From the NCBI GenBank assembly GCA_003667245.1, contig RCNN01000074.1, positions 62,001 through 126,000 on the forward strand: a DNA stretch of 64,000 nucleotides, read 5' to 3'. This DNA comes from Heterostelium multicystogenum (lineage: Eukaryota > Evosea > Eumycetozoa > Acytosteliales > Acytosteliaceae). The position numbers and the translations under genes were made by a program. Position 1 is the first letter of the stretch. Every line of letters starts with the position of its first letter. Of this stretch, positions 10,680 through 22,480 are shown in pieces. The notes below the pieces were generated by a model. It did no database searches, was not told the DNA's origin, and worked only from the letters and a program-made list of their open reading frames with translations.

Positions 10680-11644
10680 ATGAATAGTAATAATAATAAT
10701 AATAATAATACTAATAATATAATTGAATGTAATAATATAGAATGTAATAATTGTAATAGTAGTTGTAGCAGTAATAATAATAATAATAATAATAATTATA
10801 GTAAACAAATGATGCCAGTCAAGAAAGAAAATGAAGATAGAGTTGTATTGAATGTTGGTGGTAGAAGATTTGAAACATATAAATCTACTTTTGGTGCTTA
10901 TCCAACCTCGCTGTTGGGCGTCATGTTTAGCGATAGAAATAAGCACTTGCTGTGTCCTGATGAGAATGGCGAGTTCTTTTTCGATAGGTCTTCCACCTTG
11001 TTTGAGGCGATTCTCGACTTCTACAGGACTGGCGGTGAAATAGAACCGCCACCTGGATACAACTGGCGTCAACTCCAAAAAGAAATAGACTTTTTCCAAC
11101 TTCCAATCGCAACGAAATACGGCTTAACGGGCAGCCATGGAATGGATGAATCAGCGACGCTGGGGGAGCGGCTCTTCAAAGTGTCGCTACAGCGTACAAG
11201 GACAGAGGTCGGCGACACCTTGCAGCGCATCAAGGATCACATCATCGACAGACTCTTCCGTGCAGCAGAGCAAGGCAAACAAACAGAGATTATACAATTC
11301 AAATCAACGAGTGGCACTGAGGAGTTTTACTCGTTCGTGAGTAACCTGAGGAATCGTGAGCTTCTGCTGTACGATCTGATGAATGAAGGTATCGACGTAT
11401 CATTTAGCGAAGAGTTTAGCAGTTTCTACCATTCCTATCTCTTCCAAATCACATTTTGGACCAGATATACTAGAAACAGAAACACAGACATGCCTCCCAC
11501 TGTTGTAAATATCACCAAACCAATTGATTCCCCACCTATTTTCATACTAATAAGCAAATTATTCAAATCAATTAGGATCAAGTGTTGAATGAATTTAAAC
11601 AAAAGATAACACAACTATCAGACATCATGTATAATAAGAAGTAA
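10680..11644 (+). CDS. BTB/T1-domain (KCTD-like) protein
   Basis: Exons 10680-11504 and 11576-11644. The intron (GTAAAT donor, TACTAATAAG branch, ATTAG acceptor) joins MPPTV to DQVLNEFKQKI, and the protein ends DIMYNKK. Asn runs fill residues 2-40, encoded by AAT repeats. Then comes a potassium-channel-tetramerisation type BTB domain: RVVLNVGGRRFETYKSTF, YPTSLLGVMF, FFFDRSSTLFEAILDFYRTG, EIDFFQLP. This is the standard KCTD/T1 pattern; no transmembrane segments follow, so it is not a channel. KCTD proteins often act as Cullin-3 substrate adaptors or scaffolds (family knowledge). The C-terminal part (about residues 145-270) is helical and charged, without a domain I recognise. It is about 297 aa. 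No frame problems are seen. Confidence 0.8.
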
Positions 11645-11953
11645 TTTAATTTAAAATATATAACAGATTAAATTATGTGAACATAAATCTAAAATGAAAC
11701 CAAAAAGATAACTTTTAATTGTATAGATTAAATATATCTTTCTATTTCTTTCTGTATTAAGGGTGAAGTGATAAAGTTGATGTGTTTTATAATAATAATA
11801 ATATAATATAGTTGTTGACAGTTATTTAGTTCATATCTAAATGGTTTGTTGATTTTGTTGTTGTTTGGATGTTTTGTCGTTTAGATAAAAGGGGAAGGGA
11901 GTTGAATTTCTATTGACTGACTTGATTGATTGATAATATTATTTATTCATTGT
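11645..11953. other. Short intergenic region between convergent genes
   Basis: About 310 bp with AT-rich poly(A)-signal-like sequence (AATAATAATAATATAATATAG near 11790); nothing else seen. Confidence 0.5.
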
Positions 11954-12852
11954 CTAACTTAAGCTTTGATTGAAAAATACAACCAATTCTCCGCAATCCT
12001 TGATATTGATATTATTAACAGCTGCAGATATACTGGATGAACAACGTGACATCTGAATTATTATTGAATAAAGTAATGTTAATTAGTAACCTAACATTAA
12101 TTGTTATTAAAACAGATGTATTTACCAATTCATTATCAAATGGTACAGGCTGGGATAAAAGATTATGTAAGTTGGATGTTTGACAGCTTTGTGATAAATG
12201 TGGCAATGAGTATAAAATATTTGATTTGTTGATGGTTGTCTCTTTAATTTGTGAACTATATTTATAATAGTGTAAAGCAGGCTATCAGTATGCAGTGTTG
12301 TTTTCATCTTTAACAATTGATCATTAGTTACCTGTAGTCTTTGTCTCCTCCAAGCAATGCGTCTTTAGCATCTGGACCAACAGTTGATACATCAATGAAT
12401 TTCTGAGCAGTTCTATCGATAATGTCTTTGAAGAAGTCATTGTCCATCTCTCTCATTTGAGAGTAGGAAACGTCTGGTTCTTTTTCATTCTCTTGATTTG
12501 GAACACCAATTTGTTTAGAAGCTGTTTGTGTTTGTGTTGATTGTCCAGCGTTGTTGGCTGGTTGAGTTCTTTGTCTGTCCTCTTGTTTGTCTATAATACA
12601 AAGATATCTAATTAGTACAAGTTATTTAATACTAATATTATTAACAACACGAGTGCAACAACTCTACACTCATATAATCAAAATGCTCATCTATCTTGTA
12701 TCAAGCTATCTCTCTTATCCTTCTACTTCAACGTTGAGAATTATAATTGTTGTTGTTGTTGTTATTGTGTTGCTAATGGTATAGTATGTATCATCGACAA
12801 AGCTCTATATATGAGGAGTCATACCTTTGGCAGTTGATTGATTGCAACCCAT
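11954..12852 (-). CDS. LAMTOR1/p18-like Ragulator subunit
   Basis: Four exons: 12852-12825, 12590-12332, 12255-12126 and 12052-11954. They sum to 516 nt, a perfect multiple of three (171 aa). The N-terminus MGCNQST is a myristoylation (G2) plus palmitoylation (C3) signal exactly as in LAMTOR1. A Gln/Asn/Thr linker is followed by FFKDIIDRTAQKFIDVS, a second helix, a PVPF motif, and a C-terminal stretch ending CGELVVFFNQSLS that parallels the LAMTOR1 tail pattern EELVV.F. LAMTOR1 wraps the other Ragulator subunits and anchors Rag GTPases and TORC1 to late endosomes/lysosomes. The first exon is only 28 nt and would be missed without splice logic; the second intron acceptor is TATAG. The identification is by motif order, not by an alignment score. 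Confidence 0.75.
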
Positions 12853-14847
12853 TTTTCAATTATCTATCTATTATTAAATAATATGATAATATAATCTAAA
12901 TTATAGTATAATATCAAATAATAACAATTAATAATAGTAAATAAATAAATATAATTAAAATATAAATATTTTTATCAAACACACACCACTTCCTCACGAA
13001 AAAACTTTTTTATTTTCATTTTTTTTAATTGTTTATTATCAAATGGAACTATTTAGATTCGATTGAAGAAAGTGTGATGGAATTTTTTTATTGAACTTCT
13101 GCCAGACTACCATTATAGTTGACCCAACTGGTTGGCTGAATCAGTGTCCTTTCTTTGTATTGGAAAACCAGGTTTTTATCAAATACCATTCATCTCTCAA
13201 TTTCTTAATATTTATATGTTTTGATCAAAAGAATGATTCTACAATGCGTTACATTAGAAGCATATTGACTCTTATCATTTACTATTATCAACAGGAATTT
13301 GATTTTGCTACATCATTTAATATTGATTGAAAGAAATGTAGTGTTTATTGTATATATTCATATATATATATATTATGTAGCGAGAAGATATTTCACAAAA
13401 GATGATTAACAAATGTCAGAACTCAATCTGTACTGTATTTAAGTAACAAAGTGTGAAATGAATGAATGAATGAAGAAGGTTCTCCATCGTCATCATGATT
13501 TAATGTAAATCATCAATCAGAAGTACAATAAAGAATTGTATTATAGTATAACTGTTGTTGTTGTTGTTGTTGTTTCAGTAAAGTCTATATAGATTTTAAT
13601 CAAACAAGAGTTAAAAAGGCAGAATTATAAGCTAAATTCTACTAGAAACTTCAATTAATAGTTGAATATTCTAGGTGATTTTAGATTATTCTGATGATAT
13701 ATAATGCGTAGGTGTAAGGTAGGTTGATTATTAGTTGGTTGTTGTTGTTTTGCTGTTACTTGTTTTAGAAATTTTCTTAATTAATGTTGATGATTGTTCA
13801 TCTATTAGATAAATATAATTTATTTAAAATTCATTGTATGTATTGATTATAAAATCTTCAAAAATAATGTATCATGTCCCCGCTATTTGACATGCTTTCT
13901 TGTCAGACAACCACATCCTCGTTCATTTACACACCAAATATTTACCACCATCAGCAAACTAAGTAAAGGAAATATTAAATAAATTTATCATTACTTTGCG
14001 TTTGACCTTCCAACAAATAGGGTTTTAATTTCTGAATAGCTGTCTTTCCATTCTGGTACTTCTTGAAGTTTTATCACCACACTAATCTAATCCAGCTCCA
14101 CGTTGCAATATTTCTCTACATTAATCATGCTTAACAACATCAGAAATTATATTTAATAAAACAGAAAGCAAACTACATCTTCTCTATAGCATTGCATTCA
14201 TCACTATGGTTGGATTCAACACATAGCAAACCGAATTTACCTCACCCTTCTATCCTCAAAATCCATACCACAATCAACAGCAACAGCATATGATGAATCA
14301 CCCACACTTACTCAATTAGACAGACCGACAAGCAAACAAACAAACAACAAACAACACCAGAAAGACATAGCTCTTGGGAATCTAAATATCATTCATTACA
14401 AATTCATTTCTTTTCCATATTTTTACTAACAACTTTTAATTTAATCATTTAAATAAATATCTCTTCTCTTTGAATTATATTTCATATTTACTAACCCACA
14501 ACCACCAATAGCACCACTCCCACAAACACCACTCCCACCAACACTACCTCTACCACCACTCACTCTCTTCCTCATCCATCCTCTATCCTATTCATACGCC
14601 AATTGGTAATCCTATATTGTATTCTTGTCTATTTTCCCAATTTTAAAATTATTTTAAGCTAAATATTTAGATTTATAAATAATTTAAGAATTTATAATAA
14701 TTTAATAAATGTTTACCAAAAGATTATTATTTAAATAATCTTTGAACTAATTGTCATTATATATTGTATTAAATAGTAGTAGTAGTAGTAATAGGATAGA
14801 TTAAAAATAGATAAATCGTAAATAATATATTTAGAGTGGTTCAGGAA
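12853..14847. other. Intergenic region between divergent LAMTOR1-like and PIP kinase genes
   Basis: About 2 kb. An 80-codon ORF at 13091 lacks coding character. From about 13880 to 14650 the plus strand becomes C-rich and G-poor (CCACCAATAGCACC, CACTCCCACC), suggesting the long 5' leader of the PIP kinase. A TTG repeat lies at 13552-13573 and a TAG repeat at 14774-14790. Confidence 0.45.
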
Positions 14848-17372
14848 ATGAATAACCTAAGTAATTATCATGATTTCATTCAAAATAATCCTAATCATAG
14901 TCATTTAGTCTCATCACTTCCATCATCATCGAATGAAACTCCAATGGATAGTTTACCAACTTCCAATTCATCAATACCTGCCATGTCTTCATTGAGTGGA
15001 GAGGATGGACCTCTCAATGAAAATGAAGATTTTGGCGGTAAAGATAACATGATTTATCACAAAGACGAATTCTTTGTTTTTTCATCAGATGTAAGTTTTA
15101 TCAAATTATAATAACTTAGGTCCAATTTTATGCTCACAACTAACTTGTATATTAAAGGATCAAACTAATTCAAATGCTGCAACGGAAAATGTTGAAACCA
15201 TTAAAGCTAAAAAATACATCTTTATTAGTTCAACCAATGAGTTTTTTAAATATAAATGGAGGAGTAGGAACTAGTTTGGGAAATAACAGGTTGCTAAAAT
15301 CACCAAGAGATTTAAAAGATACAATTAGTTCAGAATCACCTGTTTTGCTATCTAATCAGCCAGAAGAGATGGTCGATGTCCCACTTTCACCTCATGATAC
15401 TGTTCGTGTAGTATATAGAGAAATACTCTCACCAACACCCGACTCTAGACCAACCAAATCTACCACTACAACAACAAGAAGCGGAAATATCCAAACAACC
15501 ATTAATTATGTACCTCCGAATGATATTAGTCTGAAAAGCAGTATAAATGGATTGTTCAAAGATCAAAAGAAAAATAGTGGTTTGCTATTTGATGATCTTT
15601 CAAGCTCTGTTAGTGGAGGAAGAAATGATTCCCAGCCATATATCCCACCATTAGGTGAAATATCGAATGAGCAAAAGAATTTAAGCGAAAGTACAACCAA
15701 TTTGACAAAGAAAGAGAAGAAAAAAGAGAAAAAGTTAGAAAAGGAGTTCAAAGAAGCAATGCAGGAGCAAGAAGAGAAGAAGGATGAATTAGAACGTAAA
15801 TTAATGAAAAAGAGGAGAAAGATAAAGAAGAAGAAAAGAAGATTACATCTTGAGCATAAAAAGAACAGTCTTGGAGAAACAATTTTCAAAGGTCATCCTT
15901 CATGGCTTCTGATGAGAACCATTCAGACTGGAATCTTAAATTGTATTTCCAAAACATCACATCAAACCATTGGTGAGAATTCAGATCAATTTTTTTCCTC
16001 ACTACATCATGTTTTACCAGTAATGTATGTATCAAATCAGTACTTTCTATAAAGTTTTTACTAATGGTCGTTATAATTGATATGAAACAGCGAAGGACAG
16101 CCTGGAACTTTTACTTTTAAGGACTATTGTCCACATGCCTTCTCCAGACTGAGAGAACTATTTAATATCGATCCACAATCCTATATATATTCTTTGTGCA
16201 AACCATGGAATGAGGTTTCTACCCCAGGAAAGAGTGGTAGTATCTTCTTCTTTTCTTACGATAATCAATATGTATTGAAAACAATTCCAAAAAGAGAAGC
16301 TAAGTTGCTGAGATCACTGCTTCCCGAGTACTACGAGCATATGAAAAGAAATCCAAATAGTTTACTGACAAGATTCTTTGGTCTTCACAGAGTTCGTCCA
16401 AGGAATGGAAGACAGGTCAGATTCTTGGTCATGAAGAATCTTTTGTGTACTCCTAAACCACTTACAATGAGATTCGATTTGAAAGGCTCTACAGTAGGCA
16501 GAGAACTTTCACCAGAGGAGCAGAAAAAGAAGAATCCAACTTACAAAGACATGGATTTCCGTCGTCTAGGAGTCAAGATACATCTAGGTCCTGATCGAAA
16601 GAAACTATTTATGCACCAACTTGGCGAGGATTGTAAATTTCTTGTCAAACTCAATATCATGGACTACAGTCTTTTGATTGGACTGCATCGAAAAGAAGAT
16701 ATAAAAAAGGATGATATACCTCCATCTCCCTACATGGATGAGGACCTATCATCGAGTGGGGGAGATGATGATTATACCGACGATTCCTCATCAGACGATG
16801 AAGATAGAAATGATCTGCGAGCTTCCAAGAGAATCAGGTCGATAGCACAAACAAAACAATACTTTCAACAGCAACAGGCTCAGCAAGAAGCACAAAAAGC
16901 ACAACAAGCACAAACACTTCAACAACACCTTGCTCATGCCCATGTACAAAATAATATTAGTGATGCACCAGCACAGCTTCAAAGAAAGAACTCCGAATAT
17001 ATGAGGCCACTTGACAGTCATCTTCCACCACTTTTGCCCAATGCCTCAAGTCCTAAACCACGTATTCAACCAAAGTATGTATACATTCTAATCAACAATT
17101 TAACGCTGATACTAACGGACAAAAAATCTTAAAACTTTAGAATATCGATATTCGAGCATGATAAAGGTGGTATGCAAGGAATTGATGAAAATGGAGTAGC
17201 AATGGGCGAATACTATTTCATGGGAATCATAGATATTTTGATGTTGTATAGTTTCCGAAAACAAATTGAACATACCTATAAATCATTATTCAACAGAGGT
17301 GAAATATCATCTGTCGATCCAGTTGAATATGCTGCAAGATTCTTAAATTTCATTAGAGAACAAATACAGTGA
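14848..17372 (+). CDS. Phosphatidylinositol-phosphate kinase (PIP5K/PIP4K family)
   Basis: Exons 14848-15090, 15158-16024, 16091-17074 and 17141-17372; all junctions keep phase. The first 350 residues are Ser/Asn-rich and end in a long Lys/Glu coil (KEKKKEKKLEKEF). The kinase domain begins IFKGHPSWLLMRTIQTGI, continues with FTFKDYCPHAFSRLRELF, SGSIFFFSYDNQYVLKTI (G loop and catalytic Lys), MRFDLKGSTVGRE, NIMDYSLLIGLH, a Gln/Ala-rich insert of about 110 residues (around 16700-17060), and ends GVAMGEYYFMGIIDIL...RK.IEHTYK with SSVDPVEYAARFLNFI. It makes PtdIns(4,5)P2 or a related lipid at membranes; which type cannot be settled because the activation loop falls in exons I read only in part. One frame shift is needed near 15208 in an A6 run. 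The ATG at 14848 is the first in frame. Confidence 0.88.
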
Positions 17373-17688
17373 AACTTTTAAATAAACTATTTAAAGAACT
17401 TTGATCACCTGTTGAAATGATCATTATTGTAAATTTTTTTATTTGAAAAAGTCTTTTACCCAATCTTTGTGGGTGAATTTTTGACTACTACTGATTGATT
17501 TTTGATTAGATAGAATTAAGCAACAACACTTTTGAGTATTAAATTCTCTATTGTGTTTATAAAGTAGTTTACAATAACAATACTATACAATATTTATAGT
17601 TTTATAGATATATAAGAAAGTTTAAACTTTATGGAATAAGAAAGTAGTTAGTGGTAGCTTAGTATATAGGTTTGAAAGATAGTAGTAA
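17373..17688. other. Short intergenic region between tandem genes
   Basis: About 315 bp between the PIP kinase stop and the CH-domain gene start. AT-rich, nothing else seen. Confidence 0.5.
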
Positions 17689-19659
17689 ATGATTAGTTTA
17701 GATGATTTAATACAAGAGCTAAATAATGATATTGTTTTGTTGGATCAAGAGATAGATGATGTCTCAAGCCAGCTGAGGATCACTGACCAATCCTCATCTT
17801 CTTTTTCTTTTGGAATTGGCTCCAGTAGTTTGAACGAGAATAATGACAAAATCCATCAACAGCTCGTCAGTGATTATAATTTGGATTTGCAAAGAATAAA
17901 TAATGTAATTGCTTCAGATATCGATAGTTTTCTCAAGGATTTTAATAGTACAAGAGATCAAATGAACAGTAATCTGCATTCACTCAGCAAATTCAATACG
18001 AACGGTCTACTACACAGCCAACAAGAGAGCAGCACACCTCCAAACAATAGCAGTTGCAGCAGTCCTTTAAATGGTGCAGATGTTGATATAGTACACGCAT
18101 TTACAGAATGGAGACTGCTTATTGATGAAGAAGTTGAAGAGCTCTATCTCCTGGTTAAGAAATTGAAAGAGAATGCAAATCTATCAAATAACAGCAGCCT
18201 CAACAAATCAAATGAGACTCCAAGCTCGCCAATTGTAAGCATCATATAATTTCCTAGCGCCATTTGGAACTGGAAAAATTAATTCTGAAATATTTCATTC
18301 ACAGTTAAATACCAGAGTTAAACATCCTGAACTTTACATGCATAACAGCACATTTACCAACATATTACAACTTAAAAATGTATTTATCTCCAAGAAGTAA
18401 AAGTAGAAGTAGTTCATTCAATTAAACATTTCTTTTCACCTATAGGATTTAATAGGTATTATAAAACAATTTGAAAAGAATCCAAAAGTTTTTGAAATTG
18501 ATCCAATCAGTGTAGTGGATGATCAGCATATACATGAATCAACTTCTTTAGAACTAAATCTTACTCCATTCGAAAATGGAGGCAGCATGCTTTCAAAAGC
18601 TATTTCCAATCCCGACATGAACTCACTTATTCCTTCATCCTTAAGATTACCACCTATTTTACTACTTTCTCCTTCGGCTCCCAATACATCATCTGCCTCT
18701 TCAACTACTGCAAATATTTCATCATCTACACATTCGCTTCATCACCTTAGCAATTCACATACTGTTTCTTCAAAATCAGCACCATCCTCGCCAAGACAAC
18801 GTGGATCTATTTCATCAGCTTCATCTCCATCAAATTCTTCATCATCTTCTCCAAACTTGTCACCCTCTCCTTCTCGTCGCTCCACTTCTTTTATGCAATC
18901 AACTCAATCTTCGTCAAATAAATCGAACCCAACCACAACTCAACACTCAACACCAAACAAATCAAATCGCCATAGCAACTCGCATCTATCAGCCTCCAAC
19001 TCTACCAACCTCAGCCAGCCATCTACCCAACAAAATCCACTAGAGCCCGTGCCAACTCAACATCTACTCCGGCACCATCGTTTAGTTTAACATCCTCGCC
19101 AATCAAAAAATCTGCCACTCCAAACATTAAGCACTCATTCACCAGTATAAGCGAGTTGCCGGCTAGCAACACCAATAGCCCACCATTGAAACAATCTGCA
19201 GGAATTCGCAAACCACCACTTCCAACAGGTAAACAACTCAATAGAACAACTCAAGAACAGGAAGAAGATGTGAAGCTCTGGATTCAAAAGGTACTTGATT
19301 GTAAGCTGGAGGAAGAAAGTCTTCATCCGTATGGTGAACCTCTTCTCAAACACCTTCAAAGTGGAGTGGTGTTGTGCCGACTTATTAATGCACTTGTGCC
19401 AGATCGTATCAAAAAGATTAATAATCTACCGCAAGCCTATAAACAGGTGAACAACATTGACCTGTTCCTTCAGGAGTGTGCATCGCTTGGTGTTGACAAG
19501 AATGACCTATTTTTCCCTTTCGATCTTCACAATATGCGGGAAAATGCAATCAAGCCTGTACTATCAACAATATACTCACTTGCCAGAGCGACAAATCACT
19601 TGGATGAATTAAAAAATATTTCAACTGCTGAAAAAAAATTAGATTCCGCTACACATTAA
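17689..19659 (+). CDS. Calponin-homology (CH) domain protein with coiled-coil N-terminus
   Basis: Exons 17689-18234, 18305-18379 and 18446-19659. The N-terminal 60 residues (LDDLIQELNNDIVLLDQEID) and a segment near residue 150 (LIDEEVEELYLLVKKLKE) look coiled coil. A Ser/Thr/Asn-rich linker of about 250 residues follows. The C-terminus is a single CH domain of the calponin/transgelin type: EDVKLWIQKVL, LHPYGEPLLKHLQSGVVLC, LINALVPDRIKKIN, NNIDLFLQECASLGV, LFFPFDLHNMRE and VLSTIYSLAR. Single C-terminal CH domains usually tie signalling or cytoskeletal proteins to actin or partners; the partner is unknown here. One frame change is required near 19032 (AAAA run); on both sides the frame gives the same Ser/Thr-rich style, so I treat it as an indel. 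Confidence 0.78.
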
Positions 19660-19705
19660 TAAATTGTAATTATATAGTTATAGGATAGTATTTCTTTATT
19701 GTTTC

Positions 19706-21524
19706 CTATGAAAATTTTTCATATCCAATTTGTTCAATAAAATCACATGTCCAGGTATGGTTCATTTGGAAAGCTTCTGGAACTACATCCAATTTTAATG
19801 AATTGACAGTGGAGTTCTCAAAATAGAGTGGCCATCTCATTGGTACATGGTATCCAACATTTGGATCATCATTTATAATGAAGTTTGCCCAATAATTCGA
19901 AAGAAATTTAGAAAGATAGATCTCATTTTGGTTAGGAGTAAATCCATTCGATTTAAAAGAGGAATAAACATATTGAACTTTAAATGCATTAGTATTGTAT
20001 TTAGATAGAAATTTTTAAATATCATACCTTCATCTCCATGACAAGATTTATCTTTGCAATAATATTTATATGTAGGAAATGGATTAATAGAATTAATATG
20101 TGTATATAAATAGTTGTAAGTTGGAACTTGGTACTTTATGAGTTGTTTCAAAATTAATTGAGTTGGGCAATTAAAAACTAAATCTGATATAAAATTTATC
20201 ATGGTTCTTGTACCATCAGAAGTAGTTGATTGGTAAAAAGACATCAACTTGTTGATTTTTTTTTCGTTGTTTGTTGGAAAGAAATTGTCCATAAAAAGTT
20301 TAATAGTGTAAAAATCAATGGGACTATTAAAAAGTAATTACAATTAGTTAGTTGAATGGATATAAACAATTTTTAATATACATTTTAAAAGAACCATAAA
20401 TAAAATAGTCACTTTCATCTTTAACTAGTCCTATAAGGGTTGGAACTTTGTTAAAAAGTCCATTTTTAAATCCAATACTTGGGTAAACTAGATATTAAAG
20501 TTAGTTTAAAATTTCTACTTATATATCTAAGAAAACTCTACCTGGAAGAACACCTTCTTGTATAATAGGTGACCAAAAAGTCATTGCGTCTAGCGGTTTT
20601 GAAATATTAAACTTTTGCAATTGTAGTTGAGCAGTGACTATATCATCTGCACTAACTGATTTCATACACTCAAGGTTAGAACAGTTGAAAGAATGTGCCA
20701 TTTTTTGGTATTTATCTTTATAAAAATCCATGGTTTTAAAACTAGTAGTTAAATGACCACTTTGAACTATGGCTTTTTGAAATAATCTTGATGACATTGG
20801 TGATAGAATATGAGTTAATGTTGACATAGCACCAGCAGAAAATCCACCAAGAGTCACTCGATTCGGATCACCTCCAAACTTTTCAATGTTTTTTTGTACC
20901 CACTTCAAGGCTGCATTTTGATCTAAAAATCCATAGTTTCCAGCTATTTTCTCATCATCATTTGCTAAAAATCCTAATGCTCCAATTCTATATCCAAAAG
21001 TAACAGATACAATGCCTTTCTTTGCAAATCCTGTTGTATTATAACCGGCTGCATCTGAAGTACCATGAATAAAACCACCAGCAGGAATAGTTACAAAAAC
21101 AGGGAATAAGTTCTTTGATAAGGGAACTGGTGTTCTTATCGTCATATAAAGACAATCTTCGCTTGTGCCATTTAATGGCAAGTTTTGTATATCTCTAGAT
21201 CTATCTTGAGGACAAGATGGTCTTAAATAAGTAGAATCTCTAATTTCTTCCCATTTTAGTGGAGGAGCAGGTGGTTGCCATCTTAGTTCTCCAATAGGTG
21301 GTGCAGCATATGGTATCTATTTTAGATTTTTATTATCAATATTTCAACTGATAATATTTTTATTGGAATTAAATATTTACACCATAAAAAACTCTGTACT
21401 TCTTAAAGACCTGTCCTTGGAGAATACCATCATCAATCTTTACTATCGAAAGATCTTCTTTAATATGGGTTAAACTAACAAAATTGAAAAGCAAAATAAG
21501 AATACAGAAATTTATAAATCTCAT
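19706..21524 (-). CDS. Secreted carboxylesterase, crystal-protein type (type B)
   Basis: Five exons: 21524-21381, 21316-20542, about 20487-20382, 20323-20028 and 19977-19706. Signal peptide: MRFINFCILILLFNFVSL. The type-B esterase core is clear: YRVFYG/IPYAAPPIGELRW, SEDCLYM, FVTIPAGGFIHG (oxyanion hole region), NYGFLDQNAALKWVQKNI, FGGDPNRVTLGGFSAGAMS (nucleophile Ser in GFSAG), a Glu in GLVKDESDYF, and His in SCHGDE. So all three catalytic triad members are present. Length about 530 aa is normal for the family. Cys pairs and N-glycosylation sites fit secretion. In Dictyostelium, related crystal proteins accumulate in esterosomes; whether this one does is inference. All exon junctions keep phase and no indels are needed. 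Confidence 0.85.
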
Positions 21525-22098
21525 TTTAGAAATTCTAATAATTAACTAGCAAAAAAAGAAAAAAGGAGAAAGTAATTTGTTTTCATTTAAGCGTGGATTC
21601 ACACCAATATCATTTCAAATCACATCAAAATAAAATTCATTTGAATATCTACAAATAATTGTTTTTTTACACATTCTCACACAAAAAGCTAATAAATATT
21701 TTAATTATCAAATCTTTTTAATCATACTTTATTCATATAAAAAAATAATAGTTTATAAGGGAACAAACCATCTTATTCAAAATTGAATTTCACCTTGTAA
21801 GTTAAAATTAATAATAAATTCTACAGAACAAGAACAATTTGGTTGTACAAGATTAAGTCATGTGAAATGGAACCATGGTTTTTACATTTTATATCTAATA
21901 GATCAATTTTGAAATCCAAAGGGATCTAATGTATTTACTAATAAACTCGCAAACTCAAAATAAATTAATAAACCTTCCTTTTATTTTGAAATTGAAATGG
22001 TAACTTGACGTAATTAAATGACATTTACTTTACAAATTACTACTCTAAACTCTTATTTATTATATATTAGTATTTTGCAATATTTGTAATACTTAGAA
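21525..22098. other. Intergenic region between divergent esterase and small secreted protein genes
   Basis: About 570 bp, AT-rich. Both flanking products are predicted to be secreted, so a shared promoter region is possible; no specific motif can be named. Confidence 0.45.
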
Positions 22099-22317
22099 AT
22101 GTCAAAGACTTTATTTTACTTTTATTTATTATTTATTGTGGTGTCATTCGTTTCTATTGGAATGGTCAATGGAAGTTGTGCCTCCGTAAAATGTAGTCAC
22201 AGATATACTGCATCCAACTGTGATGGTCAATTCATCCCCCAAGATTGGTCAAAAGGAATTTGTTGTGATCTGTGCATCTTAAGAACCTCAGCAAACCAAT
22301 ACAATGGATATCAATAA
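22099..22317 (+). CDS. Small secreted cysteine-rich protein, unassigned
   Basis: A 72-aa single-exon ORF. Residues 1-25 form a strong signal peptide (basic start MSK, hydrophobic core FYFYLLFIVVSFVSIGMV, then NGS cleavage region). The mature part is about 47 residues with six cysteines (CASVKC, C in SNCDG, GICCDLC), one Trp and a Tyr/Asn-rich tail NQYNGYQ. It sits alone between the divergent esterase start and the convergent RCC1/BTB gene. Codon use is ordinary and the ATG follows an AT-rich leader, as in other genes here. I recognise no named family; the Cys spacing could support a compact disulfide fold such as a small secreted inhibitor or signalling peptide, but that is speculation. Conservation in other dictyostelids would establish it. 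Confidence 0.6.
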   Translation: MSKTLFYFYLLFIVVSFVSIGMVNGSCASVKCSHRYTASNCDGQFIPQDWSKGICCDLCILRTSANQYNGYQ

Positions 22318-22480
22318 AATGCAACTAAAACAATCCTCATACAAATAAATATTAATCTATTTCTATGTCAAATAAAAGAAGTTATATTTTATTTTTCCTA
22401 ATATAGTATATGTTACATAAATAAATAGATAATAAATAGATATTTTATATAAATATATACAAATGATATATATATCCATT

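Noticed and set aside
13091..13330. 80-codon plus-strand ORF between LAMTOR1-like and PIP kinase genes
   Set aside because: No domain, signal peptide or codon style typical of neighbours; likely chance ORF in intergenic DNA.
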